From: Pterois miles
Lineage: Eukaryota > Chordata > Actinopteri > Perciformes > Scorpaenidae
Direction: 5' to 3'
DNA length: 64,000 bases
Assembly (NCBI GenBank): GCA_947000775.1
Contig: CAMQGK010000604.1
Location: 6,130,501 to 6,194,500, forward strand
Notes under the pieces: generated by a model
Seen by the model: only the letters and a program-made list of their open reading frames with translations
Told to the model about the DNA's origin: nothing
Database searches by the model: none
Position numbers and translations under genes: made by a program
Shown here: positions 55,401 through 64,000 of the stretch, in pieces
Numbering within the stretch: position 1 is the first letter of the stretch
How the letters are laid out: each line of letters starts with the position of its first letter

Positions 55401-58400
55401 GTTCCCAGTCAGATGAATTTGCCTGCAGACTGGTGATTTACTTTCATAGTTTGGCTTTGCTTGTTTTTCTCTTTTTGGTTATCCAGGCGTGTGGTATTTG
55501 TACACTGCCACATATACTCTTCCTATGGAAATTAACTGTAAAGGGAAGGCTATATGCTGGTAGAGCTCCACAGAGAGAGAAAAATCTAAAATCTCTGTCC
55601 AGATTGATTTTTCCTATTTGGAGCCCTTGCTTTGAACAGCAATTAACTAGCTTTAATATTTACTATTATAATGTTTAATTCATCCCCATCAGGACCATCT
55701 ATTTTCATTTGCCATCTGTTACAGGGAGGTCAGGAGTCACTGTAATATAAAAACAAAATAAAACTGAATTCTGATACAGGCTCAACTGCTTCCATCACAC
55801 AAGCAAAGTCAAACAACACCCTCTCGTCTATGAAGATTTCTGAATCCAAAATTACAAGATGGATCCATTAAAAGGTCAACTGACTGATATATTTATTCAT
55901 GGATTACACTGTTGGTGCGTTTTGTTTGTGTTTGGTTATGGCAGATACAGTATATTGGTAGCAGTTTTATTGGCGATTTTAATCACCTGGTCTGTTTGTT
56001 TTGGAGGGGAGACGACATCTGTGGATAATTCAGCTCCCTGTAAAAACCTCCTGAGAAGCTGACTGCAGTGACGGCAACTGTGGTGAAGGCAGTAACTCCC
56101 ATGATCCCACACTACTTCACAATGTCACAAAACTCTGTCTTTTGTTATTGTTTTGATTGAGTAAACCCTTGTGGCACAAAAAATTACAAATGGCATGTTT
56201 AAGCTCCCAAATATTGATATCAGAATCAGCCTCATACAGTAAGTCCAGTATTGATCAGATACAAAGATACATCTTGAATGCTAAAAAGTTCTCTGAATAT
56301 TGGTCCACTAAAGCTGACATCAAGCATGAAAGGGTTAACTTATATTGAGGAACACTTGGCACATGCTGTATTACCTGTCTCATGCACATTTCAATGTTTT
56401 GTCAGAGTTTTGTAACTTTAAACAAATATCTTCTGAGCTTCGAAAAGGGCAATGGCAGTAAAAAGGGAGACCAGAGGGCAGCATGGTGTCACCCTCCATC
56501 TTTTGTATAACTGTGTGCCCCGCTGTCCCTCCTCCACGTCATTAAATCTTCCCTCTCTTCTTTGCCGTGAAACCATTTTCTAAAAAAGACAAAAGACACC
56601 CCCGAGCCAGTTGCCGTGGCCCCAACTGTTGTTATGGCAACACAACAAGGGTCTCCAATGCCATACTAGCTACACCAAGCGCAGGAAATACAGCATTTTG
56701 GCACCGCGATTTAGATTTGGGGTATCTCAGGCCAGATTAAAAACTGAAAAAAATGCAGGAAAATGCAATTGTGTTCATTTGCCTGTAGCATTATCTGTAA
56801 CATACTGGCTGTACCCACCATTTAACAGAACACACTCCAGTATTCACAAACCTTACTGTCCAGTACTACTTATGTGTGTCTTTTGTGCATACATATGAGT
56901 CTCTGAGATTTCAGCCAAACAAAAGTTCAGCCTCAGAGTGAATTAGCGCACCAAGAGCGACATAGCCTCTCAGCCGTTTCTATGGTAACAATTGTAGCTG
57001 AATGCAGACAAGTACACTGTAGAGATACAACACATTGCAGATACTTAAACAATATGGGACAAACAAATTCTACACACACACAAACACACACAGGATTAAG
57101 TGTCGTGTCAAAGACTCAAACAAGTGTTAACTATTCTGCACTAACTATGTAAAACCTTCTAGCATGTAGTAACATACAGTGTGAGTGAATGCAGTTGCTA
57201 TGGATACAGATTAGGCAAGACTGCCCATGAAGTGCCACAGTTTGTCGTAAATCAGCTCATTAATGAGCCTGTATTGTGCCGTCGGTGATGAATAGGTCAG
57301 CTTATAAAGACCGTGTTATGTAACAGTTATGTTACAGTTACTACAGTTTTGTGTCTATAATTAATTAGATTCAGTTTAAAGGATTGATACTACTGGTCAG
57401 TAATACTGTAGGATGAAGTCTACCCGTCTAATATTGCACAAAACAAGGGCTTCATCTGAAATCACATACGATGCATTACATACTCAATATGAGCACTGTC
57501 ATTCATCACACTTTTGTGTGAATAAACAGTAGGATCTTTTTGGATGCACTGAGCAGTAATTTACGTGGTCACTTCCTGAGAGCCTCCTTACCAGTTGGAG
57601 ACGTGTAACCATGGTAACCTGTGCCAACCTCGTGAACAAAACAACTGTTTGTGAGACTTAAAATCTGAATTACGGTACATTACATACAGAGCTGTCAGTC
57701 AACATCTGTTATGAATGTCACTACCATATTGCATTGTGGGATATTTATGCCGCCGTGGTGTACAACGTTGAATACTGTAATATTTCACTGGAAACAGTAT
57801 GCCAATCACATACTATTAGTACCATACTAAGGTTCGGGCATACTTAAAAATGTCACATACTGTATGGAATTTCGGACGCAACCTATGTGATGGGAATCTG
57901 TGACTCAGTAACACATTGTTTCATTCAATCTGACAAACCACAACTGTAAACATATTTTAATGGAAATATAGAGGCAATATTCACAGAGGATGGTGCGAGT
58001 ATGACTAAGCTCTTAGGCTCATCTTGTGAATTTCAAAACTAAAATCCTTCACAATATTCATGCAGGGAAAGTAGTGTCAGCTTACCAAGAACCAGCAGCT
58101 CCACAGAAGCTTCGTTCTGTCCCTCTAAATCATCAGATATAACCACTTTACAGATGTAAACTCCACTGTCTCCCCACTGGACCTCTCCGATGCGCAGGTC
58201 TGCCTCTACATGAGAAAAAAAGTTAAAGATGTGAAACTAAATCTTCCTAAATGCATATTTAATAAACATCTTTGGCACAAACACTTCTTTGAGGATGAAA
58301 TAAGCTCTATCTAGGGCTGACCTGAGCACTTCAAAGCTTCCACCATTGCCATGGTACTCAATGTCCAAATCACTATTATTTTGTGTAAAGAAAATATATA

Positions 58401-61400
58401 TATATAAATACATAATAATAATTTATAAATCCTCAAATAGCACATGACATAAGGAATAATCCCACAAAATTGTTCATTGTTCATATTGTGTACAGTAGAG
58501 TGGCAGCAGAAACAAGGACGATGGAAACAGACACAGAAGAACATGTCAGCCTGTCGCACCACGCAGCTTTGAACACCTTTGAAAATGTTATTCAGGGCAG
58601 CCGTAGTTCTATCCTGTCTCATTTTCAACTACAAGTTGTGAACAATAATAAGTAGAGGTCGACCGATTAATCAGTCAGCCGATTAATCGGGCTGATTATT
58701 TGACTTTTTTCATAATCGGCATCGGCTGATGTCTGGGCATATTAAGCCAACTATCAAGCAAGTTCATAAATGCTGCTAAGTGCACTAAATCTTTATTTTT
58801 TTCCAAAAGTTTATTTGACAAAGTTTATTTTTTTGATTCCCTGTTTCATGTATTCAATATTTATATTATACATTATTTTTATTTAAAATATGCACTGCAG
58901 TGCAGAGACAAAATGTAGATTGGAGAGACAGACCAGATGTTGCTCAGTAAATTTTGTGTATCCTTTGTTATTATTAAGCTGTTATATTTCATCAGATGGA
59001 GGACAAAAAAAAAAATCACCCAAAACATATCGGCCCCCCCAAAAAATCGGCATCATATATCGGCCATCAGCTATCCTGATTCTCCAATAAATCAGCATCG
59101 GCCATAAAAAAAAAAAAAAAAACATATCGGTCAACTACTAATAACAAGACTACCACTCAAAGCTGTTTCTGTTTTTTTCAACCTACATATTTTAATTAGG
59201 TCCTGTGAGTTTTCGTTATTTATAGTTTAAGTAAAATAGGTTTGAAATGATTGATTTATTATAATAATTATAAATATTAAATAAGCAAACTGATACTGGA
59301 TTCAGATTAAAATGCTAAAACCCTAACCCTAAATTTAAAATTCTTTAGTAATCCCTGAGTTACGTCAGTTTGCCCCTGTGTCGTATGCATATTATATATG
59401 TAATGTGAAATTTCATGTTTAAAAAGATGCAATAACGGTGTCACAGTTTCATGCTACTGTGGGTGAGAAAAGGGCGAGTGAAGGTGGTAACGGTATGAAA
59501 ATGCATATTTTTCTTCTTTCAACATTGTAGGAACCATGAAAAAATTCACAAAGAATTAATGTCTGTACTATTAATGTTTAATTATGTCATTTATTATTAC
59601 CGGTATGTAATCGCCGTGTATTGAGAGAGTTAGGTCACATGAATATGGGTGGCACTCATAGAGTGGAGCTACTGGTATCATATGAAACTAGAAAACCATG
59701 CAGGGCTTCAGTGTCATGAAGGAGGTTAAATAACACTCAAACCTATGCTGAATTTTTGCAAGAAAAAACTGGCATGGTCATTTTCAAAGGGGTCCCTTGA
59801 CCTCTTAATCTCAAGATATGTGAATGAAAATGGGTTCTCTGGGTACCCACCAGTCTCCCCTTAACAGACATAACCACTTTATGATAATCACATGCAGTTT
59901 GGAGCAAGTCATAGTCAAGTCAGCACACTGACACACTGACAGCTGTTGTTGCCTGTTGGGCTGCAGTTTGCTATGCTTTGATTTGAGCATATTTTTTATG
60001 TAACTGTGGGGTTTCTGGGATTTTGTTTTGTTTTGTGTTGTTAATTGATTTAATAATAAATATTCATATGTTTGATTAAGAGCATATTTGCCCACTCATG
60101 TTGATAAGCGTATAAATACTTGACAAACTCTCAATGTCATTTTGATGCGTGCGATTAATTTAAATTGATTTGGATTAATTTGTTACAATTTAAGCTGTTG
60201 TGGATAAACACAGACAAAATGAAGGTGGTAAAGATATGAAAATGTATATTTTCTTTTCAACATGCTTCAAAATATTAAATAGATTAGTATTAGTATTAGA
60301 GATCAGCATCTTTTGGAGTCCTGGTAACTCTTCCACATTAAAAATGTATGTAGTTCTGCAAGCTGTATCCATAAAGACTTACTATTTGGAAAAAGAAGTA
60401 TGTGTCACCCCATGTATATGATTGTTGCACAGCTCGTCCAGCACCACAGTATTAATCCGCTGCCATAACAGCCTCCACTCCTCTGGGAAGAATTTCCACA
60501 AGGTTTTGGACCCTGGCGCTGGGATTTACTCTCTGTCTATCAGCTGATAGAGTATTAGTGAGGTGGCACACTGATGTTGGGTGATACGGTCTGGCTCAAG
60601 GTCAGCGTCCCTGTTCCTCCAAAAGGTGTTCGATGGGGTTGAGGTCTGGGATCTGTGTTGGCCAGTCTAGTCTACATACTTTTGGCCACAAACTGTATTT
60701 ATGATAGCTCAGAATAATGCATGAAGTTATATTTTCATGTTTTTTTACTTATGGAAGTAAAATTTCCAAAGAAATGCTACTTCATGTTGCTGAAAATGAA
60801 TAAGCTATAAAAACAATTCAAATGTAGTTTGGAATCCAACACACAGGACAATACTGGGTCGCTGACTCCATTGTAAGGGGGTCAGCCATGTAAATACAGC
60901 AGACAGGAAACAGGGTTGTATAAGTCACTTCCTTTTCCTGTTAGCCAAGGAAGGGGGAGGAGAAACAGTCTGACCAGATCACATCACTGTGATAATAAGT
61001 ACAAGTCAGTGTGTTGGTTCGTCTGTGTTAGCCATGTGATTAACAGAACGTCCCCCTGCCCAGTGCATGCTGGGACACACTCCAGCCTCCTTGTGACTCT
61101 GAATAGGATTACATGAGTCTGGATCACTGGACGTCTCTAAAAGGCAACACAGTTACTGTAGAGCTTTCAAGTTTTTGTCCATTACAGCATTTCTGCGCTA
61201 ACCTGTTTCAGAATAGGAGGTGGAGTGGGTCAGAAAAAGAGAAAAGCAAAGGCCTTACACAGAGAGACATGAGTGTTTGGATGGTGGGATGTGGAGAGGT
61301 CTAGAGAGTGAAAATAAAAGAGGGACACTGAAGTACATCAGAGGGAAAGAGTGAGAGGTCAGGATGAATTAGAAGACAGCGTGAAAAACTTTCTCTTTTG

Positions 61401-64000
61401 TCTGTGTTCCTGGCTGGTGAAGAAAAGGTTGATTCTTCAACCAGAGTTAAGGCTCCATAAATCTGAGGCCTGCAAACAAGGCTCCCTCTCTGTCTTCAAC
61501 AAGCACACACACCACAAAAACACACACATTCACACATGCATGTATGCACAGTAGATGATCCTTCAATGACATGATGGCAAGACAGTGAGGGAATGTAGAC
61601 CTGGGGGGGCGGAAGCATGAATTCTTATAGTTGATCTGCTGTAAACTGCTGTAATAGTTTATTTATAATATTTTATTGTATACCAGATTAGATTTTAGAT
61701 ATTTTGAGCTAATAGTCTATATTACCTGTAACAATATGTCATCAATGCTTAAAACATTCACAGTCATTCATGACTGCAAGAAACATCTGTAAACAGGTAA
61801 TACTTGGATCACTGTTATTTCTGAGACTGCAGGAGAGGTTTTTATTAACTCAATATCTTGATAAAAAGAAATGATTATAGCAATACTTGGGGAGCACCCC
61901 TCTCTGCTGATAAGGCACAGGAAACACAGAGGTTAAACATTGAGTGCTGCCAGTATTGAATTTCTGAGGCCATCATTGATATTGATATTAAAAGTTTAAC
62001 AAAGATATTTAATGAGCATTTGAAAAATAATCTTGTCAAGCCTTACGAGCCAACATATGTGTAATACCAATATATCTGCAGTGGTACAGTGTCAGAATAT
62101 CATATGCATAATGTAGCTTAGTTATATAATCAAAATTATTTTATTAAATCTGAATGTGTAATTCTTGTCATGATTATTATTGACATAAATTTGATAATGA
62201 CAATTTATTATGCTTTTTTTTCGCATGCCTTAACTGCAGCATTTTACCAGTTTTATTTATTCACATGCACTTTACCACTATACTGTCACCATAGCTCTAT
62301 ATACTTTACTATTTCACAAACTGTTTACACCTCTGTGCATGTGTGCTGTGTACGGTATTTATTACTGTACTTCTCATCATGTATATACATACTACTTCTT
62401 GTTTACATTCAGTGTATCCATTCGAAATACTGCCTTCCATAATTTTACATTTACGTGACTTATTCTATTTACATATGTTTATATTTAAGCCCATGTATTT
62501 TAATTTGCACTATTTTATGTATTTGATTCCTATTTTAATTTTACTTGTGTGACTTTCCTTTTTCATATATACATTTTAATGAACATTGTTGAAGGGAACC
62601 TGAGACTTAACATTGTTATTGCAGACGACTGCTTTGTTTGTATTGATGTGCATATGATGAATAAAGAAACATGAATCTTGAACTCGACAAACACAGTTTA
62701 ACATCTAACGTCACACTTTTCTTCGCATGCCCAACTGCAGAATTGGAGAATAAGTGTTGTTAGTGGGTACGTAGTTATTATTTCTGTGTTATGTAACCGG
62801 ATTGCTCTGAAACCTCACACAGTTTTCAGTGAAGCCCTGTTTCTCTCGCCCTGTCACATGTGCAGAATCTCTCTGACTTCATGTTGGGCATTTAATCAGA
62901 AATCTGTGTGAAGGGTGGGCCAGTGCTCTGATTTATCGCTTTCATAAAACTTGCCAGACTTGGCAGCAGAAGAAATAAGAACCTTAGTCTGGATCAAAAT
63001 ATTACAATAGAATCAGAGAAGCTGCATAAAAGAAAATTACATCTAATTTTCTTTTATGCAGCTTCTCTGATTATATTCAATTCTATTTTAAGTAACCTTT
63101 AAAATCAGAACCAGGAAATGCTTTTGAGTTTGTTTCATACTGTTGATCTATATTTACATATGTGTTAAAGGTATAATATGCAAGAATTTCCTAAAAATAA
63201 TGCATATACTGATACAAAAATAACCCCTCTCATTCATCACTTTTGCCCCACTAGAAATGTGAGGTTGTTTCTGCAGAGACCCTTAAGCCATCTAAGCCTA
63301 GCTTTTTCTTCTTATTTTACTTTACTCAAATAGCTTTTAGGCCCCATGTGGGGGTGTAACCCCAAGACAATAACGGCATGAAGGGCGTGCAGCCTGTTCA
63401 GGTGGTCAAATATCGCCACTTTGTCACACCCTTCGACTTCTGATACCAACATACCAACAAGTCCTTTAGCTCGGTCATCATATCTGGCTGGCTCTTAGAG
63501 CCATCATGTCATTTGGCTTCAATAATTCTCCTCCACAACTTGCAAACTGCAATTCTTTCTAAAGCTGGTGAGCTAAAATTCAACCTATAACACAAAAAAT
63601 GTTGGCCTGACAACAAAGCCGCTGTGTGATTTAAAAAGACAAGATGCACGGACGTCAAAAAAACAGAAGCAGAGGTGCAAGTAGTATTTCTTAAGTCTTA
63701 CTGTTGATGATGGAGATGTCTCTGCTCTTGTAGTACTCTGACAGCGTTATCGAGGAACCAGAGATGGAGGCTACAGTTCGGACCGTCCGGCTGCTGTCAG
63801 CGCAGTCGAGGTAGCTCGCCGTCATCCCCGTCTCGTATCCTCCACCGGCTCCTCTAGTTCCACCCGTCAGCCCACCTCCTCCATGGCCTCCACTCAGGCT
63901 GTCGGGGAAGTTGAACGAATCTCGCGTACGGTCCCGACAGTACGACTTGTAGACCCACTGCACCACGGGGGTCTGGGTGGACACGCTGTTGTACTGACAA
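46865..64000 (-). CDS. ildr2: Angulin-family Ig receptor, ILDR2-like (5' end outside the window)
   Basis: Coding exons on - are 64000 (open)-63702, 58205-58086, 53271-53215, 50873-50727, 50601-50434, 49981-49853, 49409-49064, 48831-48096 and 46900-46865, giving 678 aa in view. All are GT-AG and phases close. Ig domain: VVQWVYKSYCRDR, a Gly-rich insertion, SYLDCADSSRTVR and WGDSGVYICK. A juxtamembrane exon reads EDLLPGFDLKIMPEWVFV, then a membrane span, GICWCQCCPHSCCCY and LYEAGK. Tail marks are DSLRVLQYVEKQLAHFNPAR, LSELSSLHEGE and SLDELEEFAASYKQR; the last three and MPEWVFV point to ILDR2, while the end LSRDSLIV is also LSR-like. The cluster reads CCCYVSCWCCPD where the family has CCCYVRCPCCPD. 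Expected at epithelial tricellular contacts. Signal peptide and first Cys of the Ig fold are not in view. LSR is the alternative name. Confidence 0.86.
47432..47527. repeat. (TA)n microsatellite in two blocks
   Basis: Two AT runs (to 47472 and from 47487) are separated by a short tacatacacatacatatatg piece. The block lies in the last intron of the ildr2-like gene. Confidence 0.95.
49220..49310 (-). repeat. ildr2: In-frame PQRYRDN tandem repeat in the ildr2-like tail
   Basis: Three imperfect units (PEPQRYRDNRS, PEPQRYRDNPP, SPQRYRDD) follow each other. A weaker fourth (PRRYSDD) lies further on. The repeat makes a charged, Tyr-containing stretch of the cytoplasmic tail. Confidence 0.8.
52441..52474. 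repeat. (CA)n microsatellite
   Basis: A pure CA run in the intron before the 53215-53271 exon junction of the ildr2-like gene. Confidence 0.95.
53435..53716 (-). CDS. Unrecognised 93-codon ORF with signal-peptide-like start
   Basis: The ATG at 53716 is in a good context (A at -3). A longer reading from 53851 is open but less likely. The product starts MFLCSLVAVCWLWTGG and is hydrophobic to about residue 35. It then has CLSCY, a mid-region with an NLT sequon, an NKT sequon near the end, and finishes with CCC. This resembles a small secreted glycoprotein. I do not recognise a family, and no donor site extends it. It lies in the same orientation inside the intron of the ildr2-like gene. It could be a chance ORF. 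Confidence 0.25.
   Translation of the reverse strand: MFLCSLVAVCWLWTGGTFPPMIFAALHVTLLTAPACLSCYLHEKDSCSSLSSYQTDNLTALDIRNQMIRLLLSSSDLETFWNKTIMSSDACCC
53874..53900. repeat. Short (TAGA)n-type repeat
   Basis: Imperfect tagata units in a large intron of the ildr2-like gene. Confidence 0.7.
54187..54560. mobile_element. MITE with TAGACTGTATATAAAGATGG-type ends
   Basis: The left end catagactgtatataataaa then gatgg is inverted at the right end as ccatctttatgtgcagtctg. Inside are gccccctggtggctggg and gtttctgtcattttaggtag, words typical of an abundant perciform repeat. It lies in a large intron of the ildr2-like gene and has no coding content. Confidence 0.7.
54561..57446. other. Intronic DNA of the ildr2-like gene, no gene seen
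   Basis: Plus-strand ORFs at 55349-55678 and 55859-56062 are hydrophobic in places but have no recognisable domain, splice sites or neighbours. No repeat family was identified with confidence. Confidence 0.4.
57447..57885 (+). repeat. Interspersed repeat family B, copy 2
   Basis: Same order of blocks as 7824-8165 (cttttgtgtgaataaacagt, cactgagcag, cacttcctgagag, gtaaccatgg). The left end tctgaaatcacata and the right end ggaatttcggacg are weakly inverted. It lies in an intron of the ildr2-like gene. Confidence 0.65.
58651..59140. mobile_element. hAT-like MITE with GGTCGACCGATTAATC ends
   Basis: The left end tagaggtcgaccgattaatc is matched in inverted form by the right end acatatcggtcaactacta. 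The interior is full of atcggcc/ggccgat words, e.g. ataatcggcatcggctgatg. No ORF. It lies in the Ig-domain intron of the ildr2-like gene. Confidence 0.75.
59668..60195 (+). repeat. Interspersed repeat family A, copy 6
   Basis: Carries tcatatgaaactagaaaacc, ttcaaaggggtcccttgacc, gtcatagtcaagtcagcaca and gttgttgcctgttgggctgc, then the gcgtgcgattaattt tail. The left terminus is lost. Confidence 0.82.
60425..60700. repeat. Common fish interspersed repeat, class uncertain
   Basis: Contains acagcctccactcctctggg, a ccacaaggttttgg block, ggtgttcgatggggttgagg and a final cttttggccacaaactgta. This combination is a familiar fish repeat. The part present looks like the non-coding end of a DNA transposon or MITE. 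It has no coding capacity. Confidence 0.6.
60701..63010. other. Intronic DNA of the ildr2-like gene, no gene seen
   Basis: AT-rich sequence with short CA-rich patches (about 61503-61552). ORFs on the plus strand are short and without signature. Confidence 0.4.
63011..63072. repeat. Perfect inverted repeat: 29-bp arms, 4-base loop
   Basis: The left arm 63011-63039 (aatcagagaagctgcataaa... to aaaatta) is exactly matched by 63044-63072 (taattttc... to ctctgatt) around catc. After one mismatch the pairing continues for four more bases. It lies in the intron just downstream of the first in-window coding exon of the ildr2-like gene. Confidence 0.95.
63166..63540. repeat. Possible MITE starting TTAAAGGTATAATATGCAAG
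   Basis: The start gttaaaggtataatatgcaa resembles the TTAAAGG ends of a common fish MITE group, as at 12498. The matching right end was not found, so the boundary is approximate. Confidence 0.35.

Noticed and set aside
55859..56062. Hydrophobic 67-codon plus-strand ORF in an ildr2-like intron
   Set aside because: One membrane-like stretch only, no family recognised, no neighbouring exons.
59318..59334. ccctaaccctaa telomere-like word
   Set aside because: Only two units; too short to mean an interstitial telomere.

Overview
The window is a stretch of teleost fish nuclear DNA, most likely from a perciform-like ray-finned fish. The evidence is intron-rich vertebrate genes, AT-rich non-coding DNA, long (CA)n/(TG)n and (TA)n microsatellites, and many fish-type transposon relics (Tc1, hAT, pogo-like and LINE pieces, SINE-like units and MITEs). 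No bacterial or organellar features were seen.

Four protein-coding genes can be read with confidence. (1) prss23 lies on + at 1876-3797, a secreted trypsin-like protease in two coding exons; its reading frame is broken by one extra A in an A run at 3335-3338. (2) tmem39a lies on - at 9011-18643, with 8 coding exons joining into 493 codons; a probable non-coding first exon and CpG-rich promoter sit near 27.1 kb. (3) ildr1 (angulin-2) lies on - at 31027-39312, with 9 coding exons giving 539 codons. (4) An ildr2-like gene (angulin-3/LSR family) lies on - at 46865 to beyond 64000; its signal peptide and first Ig strand fall outside the window. All splice sites used are GT-AG and all phases close.

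Layout: 1-1293 is a decayed Tc1 element. 1.5-5 kb holds prss23 and its 3' UTR. 5-9 kb is mostly unassigned, but two exon-like pieces on - (7271-7404 and 6214-6278) hint at a further small membrane-protein gene converging on prss23. 9-27.4 kb is tmem39a with repeat-filled introns. 27.4-31 kb is a gene-free spacer with a possible solo LTR. 31-39.6 kb is ildr1. 39.6-46.8 kb is repeat-rich spacer and the probable 3' UTR of the next gene. 46.8-64 kb is the ildr2-like gene, whose large intron carries an unrecognised 93-codon ORF at 53435-53716.

The two angulin-family genes lie head to tail and would encode related tricellular-junction receptors: an Ig V-type domain, one membrane span, a palmitoylation-type cysteine cluster and a long Ser/Arg/Pro-rich cytoplasmic tail with a hydrophobic C terminus. 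Human ILDR1 and ILDR2 are on different chromosomes, so the tandem pair is notable. Another point of interest is a ~100-bp (UG)n tract a few bases upstream of the 3' splice site of ildr1 coding exon 4. Others are two perfect ~28-29 bp snap-back hairpins, and six copies of one interspersed repeat, one of which carries a nested TA-flanked insertion. No clearly novel system was found; most of the unusual structure is transposon archaeology and splicing-related repeats.
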